The position numbers were made by a program, and so were the translations under genes. Below, piece by piece: positions 52,961 through 63,700 of a stretch of 64,000 bases of DNA. The DNA is from Selaginella moellendorffii (lineage: Eukaryota; Streptophyta; Lycopodiopsida; Selaginellales; Selaginellaceae): NCBI RefSeq assembly GCF_000143415.4, contig NW_003314268.1:139117-203116 (forward strand), in the 5' to 3' direction. The notes below the pieces were generated by a model. The model saw only the letters and a list, made by a program, of their open reading frames with translations. It was not told the DNA's origin and made no database searches. Position 1 is the first letter of the stretch; each line of letters begins with the position of its first letter.

Positions 52961-54700
52961 TTATAAGATTTGCTCGTATGACATTCGTTCCTTGGTGATT
53001 TTAGCGACAAACTGGCCGTTGGTGTTGGAAACGAGCGGATCAAAGCGCAAGCACAAGCCGGTCATTGTGCATGGCCAGGACTTGGCAGACTTGATCTCTC
53101 TCACCTCTGCAACATATAACCCAGTGTCAAATCACAAGAGAAAGGAAGCAAAGAAGTGTGCTTACCCGCATCAGGATGTGCTGCAAGAAACTGCTTAAGC
53201 ACTCCCTCGTTTTGATCATAAGTGAAACTGACGATCAAAAGCTTTACGATCCGTGAAGGAAAGGAACTGAAAAAGCAAACCTGCAAGTGCTGTAAACGAG
53301 TGTCCCGCCCTGCTTCAACAGTCTGAATCCGTTGCTCAAGAGCCGGAGCTACAGTTCCAAGATGTCAAGGACCAGCAACACCAAAACTAGATGACTCCAT
53401 ACCTGAAGATTAGTGATTGTAGAAATGCGTTCCGAGTTGAAAAACCGCTTCTCGAAGGTTTCCCATCCCCACTGCTCAAACTTGCAGATGTGCTTCAGCG
53501 AGCCATCGTGAGTACACTCGGCATCCACGAGCACCTGTGGAAAAAAACAAATACCAAGCATTCGTAAACAGCGGAAAAGCGAGCCTTTTGCATACCTTGT
53601 CGTAGCCATCGACTAGAGCGGCATCAGCCGTGCCCTGTGCAAGGACACTCCGCATTTCTCTTCCTACAATCCCAGACTCACAGCCGTAGTAAAAGAGCTC
53701 GGGACCATTCGCCTGTCCTTTAGAGACAGCTCGCTGGTCATCTCGCTTCCCCCTTTTCGATTTAGGTGGTCTCCAATCAGCGAGCAACCCGTCCTTCAAA
53801 AGATAAGAACAGGACTGGTCTGAAGATGCAAGCAACAAGTTTCACCGAAAAGGAATAACAGGAGCTCATACTTACGTGATTGTCTCTCAAGGACGCTTGC
53901 GTTGGATTGCGGTGCTTCTTTTACTGGGAGGATGGAGAACGTCGTCCCGTCGGCAAGGAACAGTCTCGCTCGGCTACCGAGCTCATACTTTTGGAGCATG
54001 GTCCGACAAGCTGCTAGGCGATGGCGAGAAATATCAACTCCGGTTAGTGTTCCAGCCCCCACACCCAAAACCTCCGCCATCATGCATAGTTTCGCTCCTA
54101 CACGTTGAAAACAAACGTGAAACACTCGTGAATTGCAATGAAAGCTTCGCTTACCAGGAGCTGCGCAGACGTCGAGGACGTGATCACCGGATTGTATATC
54201 AAGTGCTGCAACAGCAGCCCCGGAGGCCGCATCCATACCGTAAATCTGTCCAGAAGGACATACAACACAAACAAAGAAGAAACAGATCAGCCAGGGAGTT
54301 CTCGAAAGTTTCGTTTTTATTTCTCACCTTTCCAGACTTGTAGGCACTGGATGATGCCAGTGACGCTTGTGAAGAACACTGGAAAAATCCGGGTAGCCAA
54401 GAAACAGGTTCGACTTTGATCCCAAGTTCTTTCGCTAACTCCCCAGCAGCATTGGTGGCACTCGGCTTTACTCTGGCAATCCAATCAAACAAAGAAAAGG
54501 AAACCCGAGTTCTAGTACCTGAAGTAACGCGGCAGTGTTTGAGCCGCGAGGTAGACGCGAGGATCCACATTCTGCCCGAGAAGAAAATCGACGAATTCCG
54601 GAGGCAGGGGAAGAAGATTTGTAGAAACAGCAGCGGCGCCATCGTGTTTGCAAGAGAATGGATCGCGCGCCGCGGCTGGCGCTACCTCAATGCACGCCAT
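52961..54700 (-). CDS. NOL1/NOP2/Sun (NSUN)-family RNA m5C methyltransferase, 9 exons
   Basis: Exons on the - strand: 54700-54519, 54472-54328, 54245-54155, 54097-53876, 53819-53596, 53534-53403, 53348-53281, 53227-53166, 53106-52961; 1272 nt, 423 residues. SAM motif I reads HVLDVCAAPGAKLCMMAEVL; the acidic strand is LTGVDISRHRL. The motif IV cysteine is in LVDAECTHDGSLKHICKFE and the motif VI cysteine in GTLVYSTCSFTYDQNEGVL. These are the two catalytic cysteines of RNA cytosine-C5 methyltransferases. Motif IV has D-A-E-C instead of the common D-A-P-C. The substrate (tRNA or rRNA) cannot be told from sequence. It converges on the LisH gene (211 bp). A dead second copy lies at 59250-60570. Confidence 0.9.
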
Positions 54701-54980
54701 TGCTCACGAAAAACCCTAAAACCAAGATCAAACTATTGTGTCAATGGATGAAAATGAAAGTTAGTATCAAGCCACACGTAACTCTATAGTCCTCTAGAAG
54801 TATTTTCTTCTCACCTTCCAGTGACGCTTGAGAAGCACACTGACAACAAGCCCGACTTGGATCCCAAGTACTTCCATTGGAAGCGCACGGCTTTACTCGA
54901 TCCAACAAAAGAAGAGAGTTTTAGAGCAGCGTCTTCGCACGCCATTGGTCATTAAGGAAAAATAAAAAGCTTACCTTTGC

Positions 54981-57900
54981 TTATCGACGTCGCCACAAGA
55001 GGAGCTTCTTCAAATAAGCGATGGCGGAGTTCGCTGCCGAGTCTTTGGCTCGCTTCACGTCTCGCTGGGGCTCTACATAAAATCTCACGGGTCCATCGAT
55101 TGAAAGACTGATTGTCACAGCATCGATCAGTAGAGTCTTCACTCTCTTCTTTTCTTACTGTTTCATGTGAGGAGGACCACTCTCCTCGCAAATAATGTAC
55201 TCGGGATCCGACCACCGTCTTAAGCAATCCACCGTGCTTTCTGAGTTTGCCAACATATCAGTGTTACCACCAGCCGATCAACTTTGCAGTGCTACACCTT
55301 CGTCTACTGTTCCTCCTGCTAGACGCGGTAAAAACTTTGCTTTCTTGTGTTTTCTTCACATCCATAATTTGGTTGCATACCTTGCTTCACTGTGTGTTGG
55401 CTTCCCTTCCAATTATGCTTAAAACGTTGTAGCATTTCTTGAACAAATTATATCATACAACGAAACAGAACTATCACCCTTGTTCCTTCAATAGCTCCTC
55501 GAAAGCATTCTCCAAGCTGGGACACATCTACATATTGCCCACCTTGATATCTGGTCCCTGTTTCCAAAGACTCTAGCTTGATTTCTTATGGAGCATTCTT
55601 TACCTGGAATTCACAGCACCAAGCACATGAATTTGCAGTACTTGCTGGCTTTCCAGAAGGTGGCGATGATTCTTTTGTTGTTGGAGCTCCACGAGAAGAG
55701 CTTCAAATTCTCTGCCTACTGGTTGCATCGTCGAGACCAAACTCTTTCGCAAGTGATGCTGCTAGAACATCTGACTCGTCTTTAGTGTCGACAAGTTCTA
55801 AATCGGAAGGCAAGTCAGCAAGACTTTCCTGCCGAGATAGCTCTCATTCTGCAGAAGAACTCGAGCTCGACATTGGTGGTACGAAGGATGCAAGCTCCGA
55901 CTCCATGCACTGTGTAACGATGGGAACACTGAACCTCAAACCGTTGTTTATGATGACCTTTGAGGCCTCTATGTGTGTCTCGACCCGAATAGCATGAAGG
56001 AGTTCGTGCCGTGGGTGTTGAAATCCCAAAGCCTGAATATAAAAGAAAAACTGTAACGTTTTCGGAGCATAACTTGTTATTACCTTCAGTTTTTCCAAGG
56101 CATCGGCAGAAGACTGCTTCTTGAGAAGCTTTTTGTTTGCTCCTCCGGAGCCTTGTCCTGTGACTAAGCCTCCGTCGGCCAATGTCACCGAGCAAGTTCC
56201 AACGTTGTAGCTTGGAGCTGAAAGCTCTTGGACTGGGTGAAGTGCCAAGCTCTCGGGACTGGCAATCGGGCGAAGAAGGGGCTCCAATATGCTCCACACT
56301 TGTTCCAGATTACCACCCGTATCAAATAACAAAGCTCCCGCGAGAGATTCCACTAAATCACTGAGACACTGCAAAAGAAAAAGACGCAAGCGTCAAGAGG
56401 AGTACAAACTTTAAAAGCTCAAGACTGACCTTTGGCGGTTGCTCAAGCTGCCAGTCCTCGAAACATTGCACATTTTTGTTCAGAAGATACTTGTCAATCT
56501 CTTTAAGCTTGTGACGCAGATACTTGTGAAAGTTGTGGCGCACAGCAACGAAAGCGAACCAAACGTTGTTCACTGTAGCAACCTTGAGATCATTGAGAAG
56601 TCCCGGTTGCAAGCTGGGATAGCTCGCATAAAGATGAAGAACGATAAGGTAATCCAGGACAGCATCGCCTAAATACTCCAGCCGCTGACAACTAAGCAGT
56701 GTTAGTCCAGCTCCAAAAGTTACTCGTCTACCTGATACGATCGAACGCTGGAAGAAGCATGAGTGAACGCTTCAACGAGGAAGCATTTGTTCCGAAAGGT
56801 ATAGCCGATTATCTTTTCCAGATTGCAGATATCGTCAACTTCAGAAGCTTGGCATGAGAACACAGGTACTAAACACCTGTCAACCAGCTTAAATCCTGCC
56901 CAGTTCATGAAGTGATAGGCAGCATCAGCGGAGTTGTCAGTAATGTATGCACCGATGATGGCCTCCATTACATCTGCCACCGATTTTCTTCGCAGCCAAC
57001 GATGACCTTTGTCACATAACTTCCGTCCTAAAATCTTTTCGTGACTGGCCAAAGAAGAGCAAGGGACCGGTGCAATCCAATCCTTTGGCTCAAACTGCCC
57101 GTCTCTGATGTACGTCTGTAAGTTCTGTTCAAGAGACTAGAAACATATTATTGCATGCTTACCACCAATCCTGTTTGTACACCAAGCCTGTGCAAATTGC
57201 TGTTAGAGATCTGCTCTTCACGCCTTTGACTAAGAAAGCCTTCTTGTTGTTCCGGATATTCAGAGACCAAGTGCAAGCTCAGTGCAAATTTGAGGAATGA
57301 ATCGCCTAAAAACTCGAGTCTCTCGAGAGAAAAGCCTTCATTACAGCTTGCAGAAGTCAGTGCCATCAACATCTGCAGGAAAAAAAAGAAAAATGAAACA
57401 ATATAAAGATGAACATTTTAGATGAACAGCATTTGACCATGGTTGTAGAGATGTGGATGCCCACGAGTTTCGTCAGCTGTGCAGCAGAACTTAGACATTC
57501 TAGCCGGTAGATAACGGAAGGAAGCACCATTACGGACGCCACAACGGAGTAGTCAAGTTCTGGTTCTAAGAGAATGCAAAGCTCGGGCGGCAGCTCAATA
57601 GTCGATTTGCTATGCGACGTGCCAGACATGTCTGTTGAACGTGGCAGTAAATAGTTTTGCACATCGCCAAGCATCTTCACTTTCAGAAGGGGTTGGGCTG
57701 GATATTGCAGTTTCATATTATGCCTGTAAGTCGCGTGTTCCAATCAGAAACGAAGAAGGAACTCACAAATCTTACCTTTTCAGGAAGTAGTCTGAATAAG
57801 TACTATATTTGGGATTGGAAAACGGGCTTTGCGCGGTTGTTTCTTTAAGAACACCCAAAAGAGAATGAAAAACTGTTTCGCTGGTATGCTTTGTAAGAAT

Positions 57901-58826
57901 CAGTCCTCCTTTGACATCTGTAGCTCGCAATGAATAATTTGCAAAATGTAGAACACTTTGGTCATCGCTGTCTGAGACTATTGATGGAGGTGTGAGAGAC
58001 TGAACGCATTTCCAGTCCACATCCAAAACATTTATCTTGCCAGGAAGCAGCGGCAGAAGGAAGTATGGCTGGAGATGTGGCCGTCGTCGCCATAAAGTAG
58101 CGAAAACATTTTCGTAGAACTGATTTATGGCAGCAACCTTGAAAAGCAGAGCATAAGTCAAAACATTATCCACAAAAGCGACAAAATCCTTACCTTATCA
58201 CCGTCTAAGCTGATATTTTGCATCGAGCCAAGCCGAACCACAACATTTCTTCCACGTCCCAAATCCAGTTCGAAGCTTCCATTTTCGAGGGAGGCATCCA
58301 ACTTTGATGACAAGAACAGCGCAAAGTTACGATAGGAGAACCTGTCGTCACTGGAGCTAAAGGAAAGTACGTAGGTGTGGAAGGTCAGATTTTCAGAAAC
58401 CACACCCAACTGTCCTTGGAAAACATCAGGTATAATCGTCTCGTACATATTCATGTCATCTGAATCTGATGTAACGTGATTACTTCAAGAAAACGTTAGT
58501 GGATTCGACACACCTGAAGTCATTGAGGCAGTTTTGGAGATCCTAGTAGCAGGAACTGGATGCAATTTATCTGATAGAAGCCCAGTAGTGTGTAGCTTTC
58601 GACAAGCTTCCAGGCACGCAATTTTCTCTAATAGAAATGTTTGATAGCTAAGATTTTCCTGCTACATTAATGATAGAAAATCGATCTTCGTTACCTGCGC
58701 AGATTCGGCTACGTTTGGAGCTTGAGTCGATTGATCTGAGCCGATTGAAGCTGGACAAAACAGTGAAACCCTAGGACCCCAATGTCGTAGATTCTGACAG
58801 ATCGAAGCTGCGTATGAAACACCCAT
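54981..58826 (-). CDS. Dicer-like protein copy 1: helicase-less, with disrupted dsRBDs
   Basis: The - strand start candidate is ATG 58826 (MGVSYAASICQNLRHWG). The end of a DUF283-like segment follows (EKIACLEACRKLH), then a PAZ region (58454-57770), RNase IIIa (57372-56900) with ERLEFLGDSF and KSVADVMEAIIGAY, RNase IIIb (56850-56350) with QRLEYLGDAVLDYLI and LSDLVESLAGALL, then a dsRBD (56220-56060). All eight acidic residues needed by the two RNase III sites are present. No DExH or helicase-C motif is found. Relative to copy 2, 27 bp are missing from the first dsRBD (its first helix), and 55225-55727 is inverted, separating the two halves of the second dsRBD; the stop at 54981 ends the detached last exon (AYLKKLLLWRRR). 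Dicers cut double-stranded RNA into siRNAs or miRNAs. This may be a minimal Dicer or a damaged copy. Confidence 0.8.
55225..55727 (+). other. Inverted segment inside Dicer-like copy 1
   Basis: Sequence on the + strand here (for example GCAGTGCTACACCTTCGTCT near 55289 and TTTGTTGTTGGAGCTCCACG near 55673) matches the - strand of copy 2 (61085-61135 and 60965-61040). The flanks on both sides are in the normal orientation. The inverted block includes the exon that begins the second dsRBD (PREELQILC) and about 200 bp of extra sequence not found in copy 2. Confidence 0.85.
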
Positions 58827-58865
58827 GGTACCATTTTCATCTTTTCCTTATTAAATTCATGAGAG

Positions 58866-59115
58866 AGCATCTATCGAAGAGATAAGCTCGCCATCTTCAA
58901 CTCGTCACAGGTACTTGCTTTGATGGTTAGTCCCTCAGCAGTGATCACAATGGGCTCGAGATTGCCGAATCAGATAGTGGGTTCGTATGTGTCGAGGACG
59001 ATCAAGGTTCTTAAAAATTGTCCCGCCTATGTTTGGGAATGTAGAGCGCTGTAAGGTGTCTAGAAAGCTCGTGAAAATGCAGACGACGAGAACACACGAC
59101 ACCACCCTGACATTG
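58866..59115 (+). pseudogene. Duplicated 3' fragment of the LisH gene
   Basis: Matches 52442-52750 of the LisH gene, from the end of exon 4 through the last two exons, with shortened introns and many changes (GAGATAAGCTCGCCATCTTC; GCAGTGATCACAATGGGCTC). It has no promoter or 5' exons. It marks the left edge of duplication unit 2. Confidence 0.88.
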
Positions 59116-59249
59116 TGAAACGACAATTATCAAAGCTGACCTTAGTATTAGCAGCGGATCTTACAACCATACGGGTAATTTTCTTCTTTCTTGAAGAGTG
59201 TTCCTTCCACGAAGTGCTCGGGCTTTAGTGTCCATTTTGGACATAGGAG

Positions 59250-60570
59250 TTTTACGAGGGGCACTGCACAGTACATCCAATGGTGACAATGCGAAAGCTA
59301 GAACGATAGAACCTTGGGAGTCTCGCGAAGGTAGAGAACTGCGAGATTCTGATTATAAAGATTTGCTCGTATGGCATTCGTTCCTTGTTGATTTTAGCGA
59401 CAAACTGGCGTTGGTGTTGGAAACGCGCAAGCAAGCCGGTCGTTGTGCATGGCCAGGACATGGCAGACTTGATCTCTCTCACCTCTGCAACTGCAACATA
59501 TAGCCCTCAAATCACAAGAGAAACGAAGCAAAAGAAGTGTGTAGCTTAACCCGCATCAGGAAGGATGCGTTGCAAGAAGAAACTGCTTAAGAACTCACCT
59601 GTACCCATCGACAAGAGCAGCATCGGCCGTGCCTGGTGCAAGGAAACTCCGCAATTCTCTTCCTACAATCCCAGAGACAGCTTTAGGCGGTCTCCAGTCA
59701 GTGATTAACCCGTCCTTCAAGAGATAAGAACAGGACTGATCTGAAGACGCAAGCACAAAGTTTCACTTGTAAGAAAGAACAGGAGCGAATACGTACGTGG
59801 TTGTCTCTCAAGGACACTGGATTGCTGTGCTTTTTTTGCTGGCAGGATGGAGAACGTCGTCCCGTCGGCAAGGAAAAGCCTCGCTCGGCTACCGAACTCA
59901 TACTTTTGGAGCATGGTCCGACAGGCTGCTAGGCGATGGCGAGAAGAAATATCAACTCCTGTTAGTGTTCCAGCCCCCACACCAAAACCTCCGCATACAA
60001 GTTGAAAGAACTCCCATAAACTGCAATGAAAGCTTCGCTTACCAGGAGCTGCGCACGTGATCACCGGATTGTATATCAGGTGCTGCAACAGCAGCCCCGG
60101 AGGCCGCATCCATACCGTAAATCTGTCGAAAATGAAACAAACAAGAGTTCTCGATTTTTTTATTTTATTTTTCATATTTTCTCACCTTTCCAGACTTGTA
60201 GGCACTGGACGATGCCAGTGAGAACACTGGAAACATAGCCAAGAAACAGGGTCGACTTTGATCCCAAGTTCTTTCGCTAACTCCCCGCGGCTTTACTCTG
60301 GAAATCCAATTAAACAAAGAAAAGGAATCCCGAGTTCTAGTACCTGAAGTAACGCAGCGTTTGAGCCGTGCCCGAGAAGAAAATCCAAGAACTCCGGAGG
60401 CAGGGGAAGAAGATTTGTAAGGCAGCGTTAGAGCCGGCCCCGAGAAGAAAATCAAAGAACTCCGGAGGCAGGGGAAGAAGATTTGTAGCAACAGCAGTGG
60501 CGCCTTCGTCTTTGCAAGAACGTAACTCATTAAACTCATTGCGATGAAAGATTAGCTTACCGGAGGACGT
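59250..60570 (-). pseudogene. NSUN methyltransferase pseudogene (copy 2)
   Basis: Recognisable pieces of the NSUN gene remain: last exon 59480-59350 (EIKSAMSWPCTTTG), the SAM-binding part 60060-59790 (GTLTGVDISSRHRLAACRTM) and the first exon (LLPLPPEFFDFLLG). The exons with motif IV and motif VI are missing between about 59540 and 59600, and a 12 bp loss at 60057 removes V-L-D-V from motif I. The first-exon region contains a local duplication (60373-60422 and 60443-60487). It cannot encode an active enzyme. Confidence 0.88.
60373..60487. repeat. Local duplication in the NSUN pseudogene
   Basis: CCGAGAAGAAAATC-CAAGAACTCCGGAGGCAGGGGAAGAAGATTTGTA occurs at about 60370-60419 and again at about 60440-60487, both derived from the LPLPPEFxDFLLG coding segment. 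Confidence 0.85.
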
Positions 60571-60700
60571 GATCACTAGATTGTATCAAACGAGGCCACA
60601 TCCAACTCGAAGGGAGAAAGAAGAAGAGAAAAATCAGCCATATAGTCATCTAGAAGTATTTTCGTCTCACCTTGTAGCCACTGGATGATGCCGCAAGAAA

Positions 60701-63700
60701 TCATGAAAGGAGCTTTTTCAAATAAGCGATGGCGGCGTTAGCTGCCGAGTCTTTGGCCCGCTTCATGTCTCGCTGGGGCTCTCCATAAAATGTCACGGGT
60801 CCATCGATTGGAAGACTGATTGTCACAGCCAAAGCAAAGCTACAAGATGGAAAAACAAAACAACAATCAGCAGGATTAGGAGTTTCATTCTTTTCTTTTC
60901 TTACTGTTTCATGTGAGGAGGACCACTCTCCTCGCAAATAATGTACTCGGGATCCGACCACCGTCTCTTTTGGCAGAGAATTTGAAGCTCTGCTCGTGGA
61001 GCTCCAACAACAAAAGAATCACTGCCACCACCTTCTGGAAAGAAAACACAAATCGTAAGGATAGAAACATGAAATAGCTTTTACCGTGTCTAGGAGGAAC
61101 AGTAGACGAAGCTGTAGCACTGCAAAGCTTCTCGAGGAGATCATCGTCGAGACCAAACTCTTCCGCAAGTGATGGTGCTAGAACATCTGACTCGTGTTCA
61201 GTGTCGACAAGTTCTAAATCGGAAGGCAAGTCATGGTCTGGAGCAAGACTTTCCTGCCGAGATAGATCTGATTCTGCAGAAGAACTCGAGCTCGACATTG
61301 GTGGTACGAAGGATGCAAGCTCCGATTCCATGCACTGTGTAACGACGGGGACACTGAAGTTCAAACCGTTGTTTATGATGACCTTTGAGGCCTCTATGTG
61401 TGTCTCGGCCCGAATAGCATGAAGGAGTTCGTGCCGTGGGTGTTGAAATCCCAAAGCCTGAATATAAACGAAAAACTGTAACGTTTTCGGAGCATAACTT
61501 GTTATTACCTTCAGTTTTCCCAAGGCATCGGCAGAAGACTGCTTCTTGAGAAGCTTTTTGTTTGCTCCTCCGGAGCCTTGTCCTGTGACTAAGCCTCCGT
61601 CTGCCAATGTCACCGAGCAAGTTCCAACGTTGTAGCTTGGAGCTGAAATTTCTTTCAGCTGGCATAGCTCCTGAAGCTCTCGGACTGGGTGAAGTGCCAA
61701 GCTCTCGGGACTGGCAATCGGGCGCAGAAGGGGCTCCAATACGCTCCACACTAGTTCCAGATTACCACCCGTATCAAATAACAAAGCTCCCGCGAGAGAT
61801 TCCACTAAATCACTGAGACACTGCAAAAGACAAAGAGACAAGCGTCAAGAGGAGGACAAACTTTTAAAGCTCAGAGAGTGACCTTTGGCGGTTGCTCAAG
61901 CTGCCAATCCTCGAAACAGTGCACATTTTTGTTCAGAAGATACTCGTCAATCTCTTTAAGCTTGTGACGCAGATACTTGTGAAAGTTGTGGCGCACAGCA
62001 ACGAAAGCGAACCAAACATTGTTCACTGTAGCAACCTTGAGATCACTGAGAAGTCCCGGTTGCAAGTTGGGATAGCTCGCATAAAGATGAAGAACAATGA
62101 GGTAATCGAGGACAGCATCGCCTAAATACTCCAGCCGCTGACAACTAACCAGTGTTAGTCCAGCTCCAAAAGTTACTTGTTTACCTGATACGATCGAACG
62201 CTGGAAGAAGCATGAGTGAACGCTTCAACAAGGAAGCATTTGTTTCGAAAGGTATAGCCGATTATCTTTTCCAGATTGCAGATATCGTCAACTTCAGAAG
62301 CTTGGCATGAGAACACAGGTACTAAACACCTGTCAACCAGCTTAAATCCTGCCCAGGTCATGAAGTGATAGGCAGCATCAGCGGAGTTGTCAGTAATGTA
62401 TGCACCGATGATGGCCTCCATTACATCTGCAACCGATTTTCTTCGCAGACAACGATGCCCTTTGTCACAGAACTTCCGTCCTAAAAGCTTTTCGTGACTG
62501 GCCAAAGAAGAGCAAGGGACCGGTGCAATCCAATCCTTTGGCTCAAACTGCCCGTCTCTGATGTACGTCTGTAAGTTCTGTTGAAGAGACTAGAAACATG
62601 TTATTGCATGCTTACCACCAATCCTCTTTGTACACCAAGCCTGTGCAAATTGCTGTTAGAGATCTGCTCTTCACGCCTTTGACTAAGAAAGCCTTCTTGT
62701 TCTTCCGGATATTCAGACACCAAGTGCAAGCTCAGTGCAAATTTGAGGAATGAATCGCCTAAAAACTCGAGTCTCTCGAGAGAAAAGCCTTCGTTACAGC
62801 TTGCAGAAGTCAGTGCCATCAACATCTGCAGGGAAAAAAGAAAAATGAAAACAATAAAAATATGAACGCGAACAGCATTTTACCATGGTTGTAGTCATGT
62901 GAATGCCCACGAGTTTCGTCAGCTGTGCAGCAGAACTTAGACATTCTAGCCGGTAGATAACGGAAGGAAGCACCATTACGGACGCCACAACGGAGTAGTC
63001 AAGTTCTGGTTCTAAGAGAATGCAAAGCTCGGGCGGCAGCTCAATAGTCGATTTCCTATGCGACGTGCCAGGCATGTCTGTTGAACGTGGCAGTAAATAG
63101 TTTTGCACATCGCCAAGCATCTTCACTTTCAGAAGGGGTTGGGCTGGATATTGCAGTTTCATATTATGCCTGTAAGTCGCTCCTCACAATCAGAAACGAA
63201 GAAGGAACTCACAAATCTTACCTTTTCAAGAAGTAGTCGGAATAAGTAATATATTTGGGATTGGAAAACGGGCTTTGCGCGGTTGTGTCCTTAAGAACAC
63301 CCAAAAGAGAATAAAAAACTGGTTCATTGGTATGCTTTGTAAGAATCAGTCCTCCTTTGATATCTGTAGCTCGAAGCGAATAGTTTGCAAAATGTAAAAC
63401 ACTTTTGTCATCGTTGTCTGAGACAATTGATGGAGGTGTGAGAGACTGAACGCATTTCCAGTCTACATCTATCTTGCCAGGAAGCAGTGGCAGAAGTAAG
63501 TATTGCTGGAGATGGATTGGAGGTAGTCGTCGTTGCCATAGGATAGGAAAAACTATTTCGTAGAACCGATTTACGGCAGCAATCTTGAAAATCGGAGCAT
63601 AAGTCAAAACATAATACACAAAAGCGACAAAACTTACCTTGTCACTGTCTAAGATGATATTTTGCACGGAGCCTAGCTGAACCACAACATTTCTTCCACG

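Larger units (their letters stand above)
52440..58865. repeat. Tandem segmental duplication, unit 1
   Basis: From within exon 4 of the LisH gene to just upstream of the Dicer-like start, the order LisH 3' end, NSUN gene, Dicer-like gene is the same as in unit 2 (58866 to beyond the window). Similarity is high in exons and in many introns, for example RNase III exons 57372-57148 versus 62825-62601. The junction between the units lies at about 58865. Confidence 0.92.

Noticed and set aside
55578-55997. 139-codon + strand frame as an independent gene
   Set aside because: Its first part is the inverted Dicer-like exon and the rest is the antisense of non-inverted Dicer-like exons, so it is a by-product of the inversion.
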